Assembly: GCA_947595585.1 (NCBI GenBank)
Contig: CANQET010000007.1
Span: forward strand, 39,082 to 103,081
DNA length: 64,000 nt
Reading direction: 5' to 3'
DNA from: an uncultured Clostridia bacterium
Lineage (GTDB): Bacteria > Bacillota > Clostridia > Christensenellales > Borkfalkiaceae
Positions within the stretch are counted from its first letter, which is position 1; each line of letters opens with the position of its first letter. The notes beneath the pieces were generated by a model, which worked only from the letters and a program-made list of their open reading frames with translations, had not been told where the DNA came from and did not search any database. Below, in pieces: positions 53,141-62,299 of the stretch. A program made the position numbers and the translations under genes.

Positions 53141-54506
53141 TTCGCGAATTCCGATGCCCGTACAGGCGCCCGAGGAGCGCATAAAAAACTTCTCGGAAGT
53201 CGCCCTCGGCTACAACGAAGAAGCGGCAATTTCGGAGGCCGAGCGCTGCATGAATTGTAAAACGCATCCCTGCACGGCGGCTTGTCCCGTCGGCGTACGC
53301 ATCCCCGAATTTATCGCCTGCATCAAGGAGGGCCGCTTCGAAGAGGCCTATTCCGTCGTCCGTGCGGACAACGCTCTCCCCGCCGTGTGCGGAAGAGTCT
53401 GCCCGCAGGAGCGGCAGTGCGAGGGGAGCTGTCTGCGCCAAAAAGCGGGGGGACCTATCGCAATAGGACGGCTCGAGCGCTTCGTCGCCGACCGCCACGC
53501 CGCACAGGGCGGCACGCCTTCGAAGGCGCCCGCATCGGGAAGAAAAGTCGCCGTCGTGGGATCGGGGCCTGCGGGTCTCGCCTGTGCGGGGGAACTCGCA
53601 GCGCGCGGGTATGCCGTCACCGTGTTCGAGGCGCTTCACCTCGCGGGCGGCGTCCTCGCCTACGGCATCCCCGAATTCCGTCTGCCCAAGCGCATCGTAA
53701 ACCAAGAGATCGCGGCGCTCGAAGAGATGGGCGTCACCTTCGTGAAGAACGCCGTCATCGGGCGGTCGCTCACCGTCTCCGAGCTGCGCGCCGAGGGCTT
53801 TGCGGCCGTATTTCTCGGTACGGGGGCGGGGCTTCCCAATTTTATGAACATCCCCGGCGAGAACGCGCGCGGCGTGTTTTCCGCCAACGAATACCTCACG
53901 CGCATCAACCTCATGAAGGCCTACGAGGAGGACGCGGAGACCCCCGTCTTCCGTGCAAAGCAGGTCGCCGTCGTGGGCGGAGGCAACGTCGCGATGGACG
54001 CCGCCCGCTGTGCACGAAGGTTGGGTGCGGAAGTGACTGTCGTCTACCGCCGCTCGGAGGAGGAACTACCCGCCCGAAGAGAGGAAGTCGAACACGCGCG
54101 GGAGGAGGGCATCGGCTTTGCCTTCCTCACGAATCCCGTCGAAGTCCTCACGAGGGAGGGGGACGTCTGCGGTCTGCGCTGTGTGAAGATGCAGCTCGGC
54201 GCCCCCGATGCGAGCGGAAGGCGCCGCCCCACGGCCGTAGCGGGGAGCGAACACGATCGCGCGGCAGACTGCGTCATCATGGCCCTCGGGACTTCGCCCA
54301 ACCCGCTCATCGGGCAGACGACCGAAGGGCTCGAACTCCGCGGCCGCGGAGAGATCTTCGCCGATGAAAACGGCAGGACTTCGCTTCGGGGGGTCTATGC
54401 GGGCGGGGACGCCGTCACGGGCGCCGCGACCGTCATCCTCGCCATGGGGGCGGGAAAACGCGCTGCCCGTGCGATCGACGAAGATATTCGATCGGGAATT
54501 TTGTGA
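53133..54506 (+). CDS. NfnB/GltD-type NADPH oxidoreductase subunit
   Basis: 457 residues; ATG follows AGGGGGG and overlaps the partner gene. N-terminal iron-sulfur part with EAERCMNCKTHPCTAACPVGVRIPEFI and VCGRVCPQERQCEGSC, then a flavin site VAVVGSGPAGLACAGELA and the NADPH site VAVVGGGNVAMDAARCARRLG, closing GVYAGGDAVTGAATVILAMGAGK. This is the glutamate synthase small-subunit fold without glutamate synthase next to it; pairing with the preceding gene points to NfnB. Its terminator overlaps the start region of the next gene. Confidence 0.92.
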   Translation: MNNSRIPMPVQAPEERIKNFSEVALGYNEEAAISEAERCMNCKTHPCTAACPVGVRIPEFIACIKEGRFEEAYSVVRADNALPAVCGRVCPQERQCEGSCLRQKAGGPIAIGRLERFVADRHAAQGGTPSKAPASGRKVAVVGSGPAGLACAGELAARGYAVTVFEALHLAGGVLAYGIPEFRLPKRIVNQEIAALEEMGVTFVKNAVIGRSLTVSELRAEGFAAVFLGTGAGLPNFMNIPGENARGVFSANEYLTRINLMKAYEEDAETPVFRAKQVAVVGGGNVAMDAARCARRLGAEVTVVYRRSEEELPARREEVEHAREEGIGFAFLTNPVEVLTREGDVCGLRCVKMQLGAPDASGRRRPTAVAGSEHDRAADCVIMALGTSPNPLIGQTTEGLELRGRGEIFADENGRTSLRGVYAGGDAVTGAATVILAMGAGKRAARAIDEDIRSGIL

Positions 54507-54512
54507 ATCGAG

Positions 54513-54541
54513 ACATCTCCGCATAGCGCGGGGATGTTTTT
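54513..54541 (+). terminator. Terminator after nfnB
   Basis: ACATCTCCGC (54513-54522) / GCGGGGATGT (54528-54537) with one G-T pair, loop ATAGC, then five T residues. It lies 14 bases before the amidase start. Confidence 0.85.
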
Positions 54542-54554
54542 CATAAAATACCGT

Positions 54555-55262
54555 ATGAAATTTCTCTATCGGCACCGCGTGGTGTTGGGGCTCATATGCC
54601 TCATGCTCGTCGTCGCGGTGACCTTCGGCATCTGCTTTTTCGCCCTCGCACGCACGGCGGCCGAACCTCTTCGGATGACGGTCGTCATCGATGCGGGGCA
54701 CGGCGGCATCGACGGCGGCGTGGCGGGGACGCGCACGAAGACGCAGGAGAGCGACATCAACCTCGCCATCTCCCGCATCCTGCAGCGGCATTTCGAGGAG
54801 GCGGGGTTTTGCGTCGTACAGACCCGTCCGACGGAGGCGGGGCTCTACGGCGTCGCCACGCCCGGCTACAAGCGGCGGGACATGGAAAAGCGGGCGGACA
54901 TCATCCTTTCCAGCGGGGCCGCGGCCGTCATCTCCGTCCACCAGAACTTTTTCCGCGAGACGGGTCGGCGAGGCGCGCAAGTGTTCTTCCGCGAGAGCTC
55001 CTCGGGGGGAAGGGCGCTTGCGGAGCGCATCCAGAGCTCCCTCAACGAGATGCCCGAATGCGTCAAGCGGACGCAGGCGCTCGCGGGCGACTATTTTATT
55101 TTGAACTGTTCCGAGACGCCCTCCGTCATCGTCGAATGCGGCTTTTTGTCCAACGCCGAAGACGAGGCGCTCCTGCTCGACGAAGGTTACCGCGAGAAGC
55201 TGTGTGCGGCGATCCTGCAAGGTACGCTTTCCTACCTCGCCGCGGGCGCAAATTGGGCTTGA
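54555..55262 (+). CDS. N-acetylmuramoyl-L-alanine amidase, CwlD-like
   Basis: 235 residues from the ATG at 54555; an in-frame ATG at 54534 lies in the terminator stem and is less likely. One N-terminal membrane anchor (residues 8-32), then the amidase_3 zinc domain: VVIDAGHGGIDGG, KTQESDINLAIS, ISVHQNFF and SVIVECGFLSN give the zinc ligands and catalytic glutamate. Cuts peptide stems from glycan strands outside the membrane; CwlD forms spore cortex muramic lactam, which would suit the SigH gene here. No promoter seen between the nfnB terminator and its start. Confidence 0.9.
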   Translation: MKFLYRHRVVLGLICLMLVVAVTFGICFFALARTAAEPLRMTVVIDAGHGGIDGGVAGTRTKTQESDINLAISRILQRHFEEAGFCVVQTRPTEAGLYGVATPGYKRRDMEKRADIILSSGAAAVISVHQNFFRETGRRGAQVFFRESSSGGRALAERIQSSLNEMPECVKRTQALAGDYFILNCSETPSVIVECGFLSNAEDEALLLDEGYREKLCAAILQGTLSYLAAGANWA

Positions 55263-55266
55263 AAGG

Positions 55267-55295
55267 TTGACAGCGCCGTAAAATTCTGCTATACT
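55267..55295 (+). promoter_or_regulatory. Promoter giving a near-leaderless thioesterase transcript
   Basis: TTGACA (55267-55272), 17-bp spacer, TATACT (55290-55295); the ATG at 55305 is nine bases after the -10 box, so only two to four bases of leader are expected. Confidence 0.82.
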
Positions 55296-55304
55296 TTCTC
55301 TTGT

Positions 55305-56054
55305 ATGGAAGAAAGGTATGCAAATATCAAACGGTATGAGCTCCGCTACTCGGATTTCGACTGCAACGACGAGCTCAAGCTCTCGTCGCTCCTCGCGCTC
55401 GCACAGGAATCCGCGGGGCTGAGCGCCGATGAGCTCGGCTTCGGCTATGCGGATATCAAGCCCCTCGATTTGGGGTTCATCATCGTACATACCTATTGCG
55501 AGATTTGCCGCATGCCCGTGCTCGGCGACGTTCTCACCGTGGAGACGTGGCCGCTTCCGCCGCGGCACGGCATCTTCGAACGCGATTACCGCGTTACGGA
55601 TGCGCGGGGCGAAGTGTGCGCCGTGCTCTCGACGCGGTGGCTGCTCGTCGACCTCAAGACCTTTTCGATGACCCGCCCCGAACGCTTGGGAGAAGTCCAT
55701 GCCCGTTGCCCGTATCGCGATGAGCATACCGTCGTCCCCAAGACGTGGAAGATCCCCCGCCTCACCGCGGGAAGAGCGGTCCGCCGCGAGATCGTCGCGG
55801 GAAGCCATATGGATCACTACATGCACGCCAACAACACCCGCTACGCCGACTTCTTCCTCGATTGCTTTTCCACCGAGGAACTTTCCTCCCGCCGCGTGCG
55901 TGCCTTCCGCATCTCCTACCTCAAACAGGTGAAAGAGGGGGAGGAGATCGTCCTCTTCCGGGAAGATCTCGAGGGCTGTTCTGTGCTCGAAGCGCGGGTC
56001 GGCGGCGAAGTTTGTACCCAATTTTGTATCGAATTCGAGGAGAAAAACTTATGA
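55305..56054 (+). CDS. Acyl-ACP thioesterase
   Basis: 249 residues. Two hot-dog folds: KRYELRYSDFDCNDELKLSSLLALAQESAG and, in the second half, GSHMDHYMHANNTRYADFFLD, the family's NxHxxN-type catalytic stretch. Releases fatty acids from acyl carrier protein. No ribosome site; the start codon nearly coincides with the predicted transcript start. The flavin reductase-like gene overlaps its stop by four bases. Confidence 0.93.
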   Translation: MEERYANIKRYELRYSDFDCNDELKLSSLLALAQESAGLSADELGFGYADIKPLDLGFIIVHTYCEICRMPVLGDVLTVETWPLPPRHGIFERDYRVTDARGEVCAVLSTRWLLVDLKTFSMTRPERLGEVHARCPYRDEHTVVPKTWKIPRLTAGRAVRREIVAGSHMDHYMHANNTRYADFFLDCFSTEELSSRRVRAFRISYLKQVKEGEEIVLFREDLEGCSVLEARVGGEVCTQFCIEFEEKNL

Positions 56055-56608
56055 AACTCGTGTTGGAACCCCATACCTGCCTTGCGCCCCTGCCTGCCGT
56101 CATCGTGACGTGCGGCGACGAAAAGGAAAACAACGCCATCACCCTCGCTTGGGTGGGGACGGTCAACTCTGCGCCGCCCATCCTCTCGATCGCGGTGCGC
56201 TACTCGCGGCATTCCCTCGGCCTCATCGCGCGGACCAAGGAATTCACCGTCAACCTCATCGACCGCTCTTTGCTTCATGCGATGGACGTATGCGGCGTCA
56301 CTTCGGGAAGAGACGTCGATAAATTCGCCGCCGCGGGGATCACGCGGGCGAAGGGGGAGCGCGTCGGCTGCCCGTATGTGGCGGAGAGCCCCGTCGCGAT
56401 CGAATGCAAGGTCGTCGAACGGGTGGACTTCCCCACGCACGCCGTCTTCTTCGGCGAGATCGTCGGCGTCGTCGCGGATGCGGAATACACGCACGGCGGG
56501 AAGGTCGTCTTGCCCGACGGCTTCCTCGTCACCTATGCAAACGGCAAATATCTCGCAACGGGCGATACGATCGGCACCTACGGCTACACGGCAAAAGAGG
56601 GGAAATAA
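56051..56608 (+). CDS. Flavin reductase-like FMN-binding protein
   Basis: 185 residues from the ATG that overlaps the thioesterase stop (ATGA). The split beta-barrel FMN site: LAPLPAVIVTCGDEKENNAITLAWVG, SIAVRYSRHSLGLI, EFTVNLIDRSLLHAMDVCG. The family reduces or stores FMN; partner unknown. C-terminal YANGKYLATGDTIGTYGY is typical. Ends the two-gene unit; a 213-bp AT-rich gap follows. Confidence 0.85.
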   Translation: MKLVLEPHTCLAPLPAVIVTCGDEKENNAITLAWVGTVNSAPPILSIAVRYSRHSLGLIARTKEFTVNLIDRSLLHAMDVCGVTSGRDVDKFAAAGITRAKGERVGCPYVAESPVAIECKVVERVDFPTHAVFFGEIVGVVADAEYTHGGKVVLPDGFLVTYANGKYLATGDTIGTYGYTAKEGK

Positions 56609-56760
56609 AGCGCCTCGCTCTGCCTTATGCTTCGTTGCGGCGCGATCGTCGTTTCATAAATTTATTCACATAAAATGCATATTTTCATCTATATATTTAT
56701 AATTTTCGGAAAAATATGCAAAAATCCATGAAAAAATATCCAAAGCGGGGGTGCAAACGC
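56609..56760. other. AT-rich gap before the arginine cluster
   Basis: Unlike the rest of the window this 150-bp stretch is AT-rich. It holds ATGCATATTTTCAT (56675) and ATGCAAAAATCCAT (56716), which recall ArgR/AhrC operator halves, but neither matches the consensus closely. No gene is seen. Confidence 0.3.
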
Positions 56761-56789
56761 TTGACTTGCTCTCCCGCTTTCTATATAAT
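56761..56789 (+). promoter_or_regulatory. Promoter of the arginine cluster
   Basis: TTGACT (56761-56766), 17-bp spacer, TATAAT (56784-56789); AGAGGAAAAA ribosome site before the ATG at 56822. Confidence 0.87.
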
Positions 56790-56821
56790 TACGTAGGAAA
56801 CTATCCAAGAGGAAAAATGTT

Positions 56822-58057
56822 ATGAAAAAAGAGATCAAAAAAGTTGTCCTCGCCTATTCGGGCGGGCTCGATACCTCCATCATCATTCCTTGGCTCAAGG
56901 AAAACTACAACGGCTGCGAAGTCATCGCCGTCTCGGGCGACGTCGGGCAGGGGACCGAGCTCGACGGGCTCGAGGAAAAGGCCAAGAAGACGGGCGCAAG
57001 CAAGCTCTATGTGCTCGACCTCAAGCAGGATTTCGTCGAGAATTACATCTTCCCGACCGTGCAGGCGGGTGCCGTCTACGAGGATAAATATCTTCTCGGG
57101 ACCTCGTTTGCACGCCCCTGCATCGCCAAGGCGCTCGTAGAGATCGCCAAGAAAGAGGGGGCCGACGCCATCTGCCACGGCTGCACGGGCAAGGGCAACG
57201 ATCAGGTGCGCTTCGAACTCTCGATCAAGGCGTTCGCGCCCGAGATGCAGATCATCGCCCCTTGGCGGATCTGGGATATCAAGTCCCGCGAGGAAGAGAT
57301 CGCCTACGCCGAGGCGCACAACATTCCCCTCAAGATCAACCGCGAGACCAATTACTCCAAGGATAAGAACCTGTGGCATCTCTCGCATGAGGGCCTCGAC
57401 CTCGAGGAACCCGAAAACGAACCGCAGTATGAGAAAGAGGGCTTTCTGGAGCTCGGCGTCTCGCCCCTTCAGGCGCCCGATCGGCCCGAATATCTCAAGA
57501 TCCACTTCGAAAAGGGCATCCCGACCGCGGTGAACGGCAAGGCGCTCGGCGCCGTCGAACTCATCGAGGCGCTCAACGAGATCGGCGGCAGGAACGGCGT
57601 CGGGCTCGCGGATATCGTCGAAAACCGCCTCGTCGGCATGAAGTCCCGCGGGGTATACGAGACGCCCGGCGGCGCCATCCTCTATGAGGCGCACCGCATC
57701 CTCGAGACGATCTGCCTCGACAAGGCGACCCAGCACTATAAGCAGCTCGTCGCGGTGAAGTTCGGCGAAATGGTCTACGACGGCCAGTGGTTCACGCCGC
57801 TGCGTGAGGCGCTCTCCGCCTTCGTCTCCAAGACGCAGGAGACGGTCACGGGCGACGTCACGCTCCGTATCTATAAGGGCAACATCATGGGGGCGGGCGT
57901 CACTTCGCCCAACTCCCTCTACAGCGAAGACATCGCGACCTTCTCCGACGACGGCGGCGCCTACTCCCAGAAGGATTCCGAGGGCTTCATCAATCTGTTC
58001 GGGCTGCCCATCAAGGTCAAGGCAATGCTCGACCAAAAGAAAGCGGGCAAAAAATGA
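56822..58057 (+). CDS. argG: Argininosuccinate synthase
   Basis: 411 residues, full length. Joins citrulline and aspartate with [21 protein letters not shown] is the ATP pyrophosphatase loop; AIVGDVGQG-like [27 protein letters not shown] (citrulline site) and [15 protein letters not shown] follow. Heads the cluster with argC overlapping by four bases. argH, which usually accompanies argG, is not in the window. Confidence 0.97.
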   Translation: MKKEIKKVVLAYSGGLDTSIIIPWLKENYNGCEVIAVSGDVGQGTELDGLEEKAKKTGASKLYVLDLKQDFVENYIFPTVQAGAVYEDKYLLGTSFARPCIAKALVEIAKKEGADAICHGCTGKGNDQVRFELSIKAFAPEMQIIAPWRIWDIKSREEEIAYAEAHNIPLKINRETNYSKDKNLWHLSHEGLDLEEPENEPQYEKEGFLELGVSPLQAPDRPEYLKIHFEKGIPTAVNGKALGAVELIEALNEIGGRNGVGLADIVENRLVGMKSRGVYETPGGAILYEAHRILETICLDKATQHYKQLVAVKFGEMVYDGQWFTPLREALSAFVSKTQETVTGDVTLRIYKGNIMGAGVTSPNSLYSEDIATFSDDGGAYSQKDSEGFINLFGLPIKVKAMLDQKKAGKK

Positions 58058-58977
58058 TCGAAGTCTTTATCGACGGCAGTGCCGGCACGACGGGGCTCGG
58101 CATCTACGACCGCCTGCAAAAGCGGAGCGACGTACACCTTCTGCGGCTCGACGACGCCTTGCGCAAGGACGTCTCCGCACGCAGGGAGATGATGCACGCC
58201 GCCGACGTCGTCTTTTTGTGCCTTCCCGACGACGCGGCGCGCGAGGCCGTCGCGCTGTGCCCCGAGGATACGATCCTCATCGACGCCTCTACGGCACATC
58301 GCACCGAAGCGGGGTGGGCATACGGCTTCCCCGAACTCTCCGAAGCCCACATGGCGGCGATCGCGCATTCCAAGCGGATCGCTAACCCCGGCTGCCACGC
58401 GAGCGGATTTCTCTCTATCGTCTACCCGCTCGTCGCGATGGGGATCGCCCCCCGCGACTATCCCTTCGTCTGCCATTCGGTGACGGGGTATACGGGCGGC
58501 GGCAAGAAGATGATCGCCTCCTACGAAGCCGAGGAGCGCGACCCGCTCTTTGCGGCGCCGCGGGCCTACGGGCTGGGACAAGCGCACAAACACCTGCCCG
58601 AAATGCAGAAGGTGGCGGGGCTCACGCGCACGCCCATCTTCTGCCCGATCGTCGCCGACTTCGATTGCGGAATGTGCGTCTCGGTGCCGATTTTCGCCGA
58701 TCTTCTCGCGAAAAAGTGCTCTGTAGCTTCGATATATGCCATGTTTGCAGAGTACTATGCGAGACATAGGTTTATCTCTGTGACGCAGGAAAGCGAGGAA
58801 GGGTACCTCTCTGCGGCCAAATTCAAGGGGAGCAACCGCCTCGAGATCTACGTCGGCGGAAACGATGAACGCATCCTGCTCGCGGCGCGGTTCGATAACC
58901 TCGGCAAGGGCGCTTCGGGCGCCGCAGTCCAAAATATGAACTTGGCGCTTGGGCTTGACTGCGGCCTCGGTTTATGA
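58054..58977 (+). CDS. argC: N-acetyl-gamma-glutamyl-phosphate reductase, short type
   Basis: 307 residues, the short (type 2, TIGR01851) form rather than the roughly 345-residue one. [16 protein letters not shown] binds NADPH; catalytic Cys114 is in [23 protein letters not shown] holds the conserved histidine. Third step of ornithine synthesis. Start overlaps argG by four bases; the promoter of argJ lies across its last codons. Confidence 0.95.
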   Translation: MIEVFIDGSAGTTGLGIYDRLQKRSDVHLLRLDDALRKDVSARREMMHAADVVFLCLPDDAAREAVALCPEDTILIDASTAHRTEAGWAYGFPELSEAHMAAIAHSKRIANPGCHASGFLSIVYPLVAMGIAPRDYPFVCHSVTGYTGGGKKMIASYEAEERDPLFAAPRAYGLGQAHKHLPEMQKVAGLTRTPIFCPIVADFDCGMCVSVPIFADLLAKKCSVASIYAMFAEYYARHRFISVTQESEEGYLSAAKFKGSNRLEIYVGGNDERILLAARFDNLGKGASGAAVQNMNLALGLDCGLGL

Positions 58978-58983
58978 TATAAT
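58955..58983 (+). promoter_or_regulatory. Internal promoter for argJ and the genes after it
   Basis: TTGACT (58955-58960), 17-bp spacer, TATAAT (58978-58983), overlapping the argC stop codon (58975-58977). Confidence 0.82.
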
Positions 58984-58989
58984 TACGTT

Positions 58990-59015
58990 AGGTAGTATAG
59001 ATAGGTAGTATAGAA
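58990..59015. repeat. Two 13-bp direct repeats in the argJ leader
   Basis: AGGTAGTATAGAT (58990-59002) and AGGTAGTATAGAA (59003-59015), directly before the argJ ATG at 59017. Each contains AGGT, the only ribosome-site-like bases. Confidence 0.8.
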
Positions 59016-59016
59016 T

Positions 59017-60240
59017 ATGATAAAGAAGATCGCAGGGGGCGTATGTGCCCCCAAAGGGTTTCGTGCGGGCGGCGTGCACTGCGGGATCCGCAAAAACAAG
59101 ATCAAAAAGGACCTCGCGCTCATCGTCTCGGATATGCGCTGCGTTGCGGCGGGGGTGTATACGACCAACCTCGTGAAGGGGGCGCCCGTCGTCGTGACGC
59201 GTTCCCACCTTGCCGATGGCTACGCACAGGCCGTCATCGTCAACAGCGGCAATGCCAACACCTGCAACGCGGACGGCGTGGAGATGGCCGAAAAGACCTG
59301 TCTTCTCGCATCATCCGCGCTCTCGATCCCCGCGGAGGACATCGCCGTGGGTTCCACGGGCGTCATCGGCCTAAAATTTTCGACCGATCCCATCGAAGCG
59401 GGGATGCAGGAGCTTATCTCTTCGCTCTCGGGCGACGAAGCGGGGAGCGACGCCGCGGCCGAGGCGATCATGACGACGGATACCGTCAAAAAATCCGTCT
59501 CGTATTCCTTCGAGCTCGGCGGCAAGGAGTGCAGGATCGGCGCGATCGCCAAGGGCGTCGGCATGATCTGCCCGAATATGGCGACCATGCTCGGCTTCAT
59601 CACGACGGATATCGCGATCTCGCCCGCGATGCTGCAGGCGGCGCTCTCCAAGGATGTGAAGACCTCCTTCAACATGCTCTCCGTCGACCGTGATACCTCG
59701 ACCAACGATACCCTTCTCATTCTCGCGAGCGGGCTTGCGGGCAATCCCGAGATCACGGCGAGGGGGAAAGATTTCACGGCGTTTTGCCGCGTCCTGCATA
59801 AGGTGACGGTGGCGCTCTGCCGCATGCTCGCCTCCGACGGCGAGGGAGCGACCAAGCTCATCGAATGCCGTGTGCGGGGGGCGAAGACGGCAAAGGATGC
59901 CCGTCTTGCGGCCAAGGCCGTCGTCTGTTCGGACCTCGTAAAGACGATGATCTTCGGAGCGGACGCCAACGGCGGAAGAGTGATGTGTGCGCTCGGATAT
60001 TCGGGCGCCAAGCTCGATATCGGAAAAGTAGACGTGGATTTCCGCTCCAAGGCGGGGGTGCTTTCGGCGTACCGCGGGGGCGCCGCGCTCGAATTTTCCG
60101 AGGAACACGCCAAAAAAGTGCTCTCCGAGAAGGAGATCCGCATCGAGATCTCCCTCGGCGACGGCAAGCAGCGGGCTACGGCGTGGGGGTGCGACCTCAC
60201 GTATGACTATGTAAAGATCAACGGAGATTACAGAACGTGA
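59017..60240 (+). CDS. argJ: Glutamate N-acetyltransferase / N-acetylglutamate synthase
   Basis: 407 residues. Autoprocessed Ntn-type enzyme: the cleavage and nucleophile site is Thr190 in NMATMLGFITTD. NSGNANTC and GANGGRVMCALGYSGA-like wording follow. It transfers acetyl from acetylornithine to glutamate, so the pathway is the cyclic kind; the bifunctional form can also use acetyl-CoA. Own promoter in the argC end. argB overlaps by four bases. Confidence 0.97.
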   Translation: MIKKIAGGVCAPKGFRAGGVHCGIRKNKIKKDLALIVSDMRCVAAGVYTTNLVKGAPVVVTRSHLADGYAQAVIVNSGNANTCNADGVEMAEKTCLLASSALSIPAEDIAVGSTGVIGLKFSTDPIEAGMQELISSLSGDEAGSDAAAEAIMTTDTVKKSVSYSFELGGKECRIGAIAKGVGMICPNMATMLGFITTDIAISPAMLQAALSKDVKTSFNMLSVDRDTSTNDTLLILASGLAGNPEITARGKDFTAFCRVLHKVTVALCRMLASDGEGATKLIECRVRGAKTAKDARLAAKAVVCSDLVKTMIFGADANGGRVMCALGYSGAKLDIGKVDVDFRSKAGVLSAYRGGAALEFSEEHAKKVLSEKEIRIEISLGDGKQRATAWGCDLTYDYVKINGDYRT

Positions 60241-61094
60241 CCGAAAAACAGGCGCAGGCGGAGTTTCTTCTCGAAGCGATGCCCTACATCAAAAAATATC
60301 AGAATAAGATCCTCGTCATCAAATACGGCGGCGCCGCGATGACTTCCGATGAGCTCAAGGAATCCGTCATGCGCGATCTCACGCTGCTGAGTTTTATCGG
60401 CATCAAAGTCGTGCTCGTGCACGGCGGCGGGCCCGAGATCACCGAGACGCTCAACCGCATGGGCATTGCTTCCCGCTTTGTGGGCGGCTTGCGCTACACC
60501 GATGCCGAGACGGCGGAAGTCGTCCGCATGGTGCTCGCGGGCAAGGTGAATAAGTCCCTCGTGCACATCCTCACGGCCTTCGGCGCGAAGTCCGTCGGGC
60601 TCTCGGGCATCGACGGCGAGATCATGACGTGCAGCAAGGAGAGCGAGGAGCTCGGCTTCGTCGGGAAGATCGAGCGGGTGAACACCGAGCTCATCCTCGA
60701 CTGCCTCGGCTGCGGCTATCTGCCCGTCATCTCGACGATCGGCGGCGATCCCGCGGGCAATATCTACAACATCAACGCGGATACCGCGGCCTCTGCGATC
60801 GCAGGCGCCCTCAAGGCCGAGAGCCTCATCCTCATGACGGATACGCGCGGCCTCCTCAGGGATAAGCACGACGAGGAGAGCCTCATCCGCAAAGTATACG
60901 TATCGGATATTCCCTCCCTCGTCAACGAAGGCATCATTTCGGGGGGAATGATCCCCAAAGTGAACTGCTGCCGCGACGCCATCCGCAAGGGCGTCGGGCG
61001 GGTATTCATTACCGACGGGCGCGTCAAGCATTCCGTGCTCATGGAGCTGCTCTCCGATGAGGGCTCGGGTACAATGTTCGTAAACGGGGACTGA
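60237..61094 (+). CDS. argB: Acetylglutamate kinase
   Basis: 285 residues from a GTG in the argJ stop (GTGA). NKILVIKYGGAAM (ATP), VLVHGGGPEITE, RYTDAETAEVVRMVLAGKVNK, NTELI/NADTAASAIAGALKAESLILMTD and GGMIPKVNCC are the family's blocks. The N-terminal helix (QAQAEFLLEAMPYIKKYQNK) is the kind found in arginine-inhibited hexameric enzymes, so feedback control is likely. Confidence 0.97.
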   Translation: MTEKQAQAEFLLEAMPYIKKYQNKILVIKYGGAAMTSDELKESVMRDLTLLSFIGIKVVLVHGGGPEITETLNRMGIASRFVGGLRYTDAETAEVVRMVLAGKVNKSLVHILTAFGAKSVGLSGIDGEIMTCSKESEELGFVGKIERVNTELILDCLGCGYLPVISTIGGDPAGNIYNINADTAASAIAGALKAESLILMTDTRGLLRDKHDEESLIRKVYVSDIPSLVNEGIISGGMIPKVNCCRDAIRKGVGRVFITDGRVKHSVLMELLSDEGSGTMFVNGD

Positions 61095-61138
61095 TTTTTC
61101 CGAAAATCAGCCTTTTTTACGATATTCGGGAGATAATT

Positions 61139-62299
61139 ATGCAATTCGAACAGATCAAAGCGCTGGATGAGACCTATCTCGCGCATACCTATGGGCGATA
61201 TCCCATCGCCTTCTGCGGCGGCAAGAACGCGACGCTCGAGGGCGTCGACGGCAAGAAATACATCGACTTCGGCGCCGGCATCGCCGTCAATCTCTTCGGC
61301 GTGAACGACGAAGCATGGAAGACTGCCGTAAAGGAGCAGATCGACCGCATCCAACACGTGAGCAACTACTACTACTCCGAGCCGACCGTGCGGCTTGCCG
61401 AGCTCGTCTGCAGACGGGCGGGGGCGCAGCGGGTCTTCTTCGGAAATTCGGGCGCGGAGGCCAACGAATGTGCCTTCAAGGCGGCAAGGAAGTATTCCTT
61501 CATGAAGTACGGCGCGGGGCGGAGCGACATCATCTCCCTGCGCGGCAGCTTCCACGGCAGGACGCTCTTCACGCTCACCGCGACGGGGCAGGATGCCTTC
61601 CATAAATACTTCGATCCCTTCGCGGGCGGCGTGGTATATGCCGACGCCGACATCGCAAGCGTCGAGAAGGCCGCAGAGCACGCCTGTGCGGTCGTCATCG
61701 AATGCGTACAGGGAGAGGGGGGCGTGAAGGCCCTTCCCGAGGCCTTCGTGAAGGCGCTTGCTGCGTTCTGCGCCGCGCGGGATATCCTTCTCATCTGCGA
61801 CGAAGTGCAGTGCGGCATGGGGCGGACGGGCAAGTTTTCCGCCTACGAACACTACGGCATCACGCCCGATCTTGTCACCCTCGCCAAGGGGCTTGCGGGC
61901 GGGCTTCCCATCGGCGCCTGCCTCTTCTACGAGAAGACGAAGGACGTCTTCGCCCCCGGCGACCACGGCTCGACCTTCGGCGGCAATCCCGTCGCCTGTG
62001 CGGGGGGGATCTCCGTCGTCTCCCGCATTACGGACGGCTTTTTGGAGGAAGTCGAAGAGAAGTCCCGCTATCTCCGCAAGGGGCTCAAGGAGATCTTCGG
62101 CGAAGATGCGCTCACGGGGCTTGGGCTCATGATCGGGATCCGCACGGCGCTTCCCGCCAAGGAAGTGGCGCAAAAGTGCCTCGAAAAGGGGCTTCTCGTG
62201 CTCACCGCGCACGATCTCGTCCGCCTCTTGCCGCCGCTCTCCATCACAAAACAGGAAATAGACGAGGGTCTTCGCATCCTCGGTGAGGTAATATCATGA
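61139..62299 (+). CDS. argD: Acetylornithine aminotransferase
   Basis: 386 residues, ribosome site GGGAG. Class III pyridoxal enzyme: FFGNSGAEANECAFKAARK, FHGRTLFTLTATGQ, ICDEVQCGMGRTG and the lysine in VTLAKGLAGGLPIGA. HGSTFGGNPVACA completes the site. Follows argB after 44 bases; argF overlaps its stop by four bases. Confidence 0.96.
   Translation: MQFEQIKALDETYLAHTYGRYPIAFCGGKNATLEGVDGKKYIDFGAGIAVNLFGVNDEAWKTAVKEQIDRIQHVSNYYYSEPTVRLAELVCRRAGAQRVFFGNSGAEANECAFKAARKYSFMKYGAGRSDIISLRGSFHGRTLFTLTATGQDAFHKYFDPFAGGVVYADADIASVEKAAEHACAVVIECVQGEGGVKALPEAFVKALAAFCAARDILLICDEVQCGMGRTGKFSAYEHYGITPDLVTLAKGLAGGLPIGACLFYEKTKDVFAPGDHGSTFGGNPVACAGGISVVSRITDGFLEEVEEKSRYLRKGLKEIFGEDALTGLGLMIGIRTALPAKEVAQKCLEKGLLVLTAHDLVRLLPPLSITKQEIDEGLRILGEVIS

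Noticed and set aside
56660..56745. Firm ArgR operator call before argG
   Set aside because: Two AT-rich stretches resemble half-sites but neither fits the consensus well enough.
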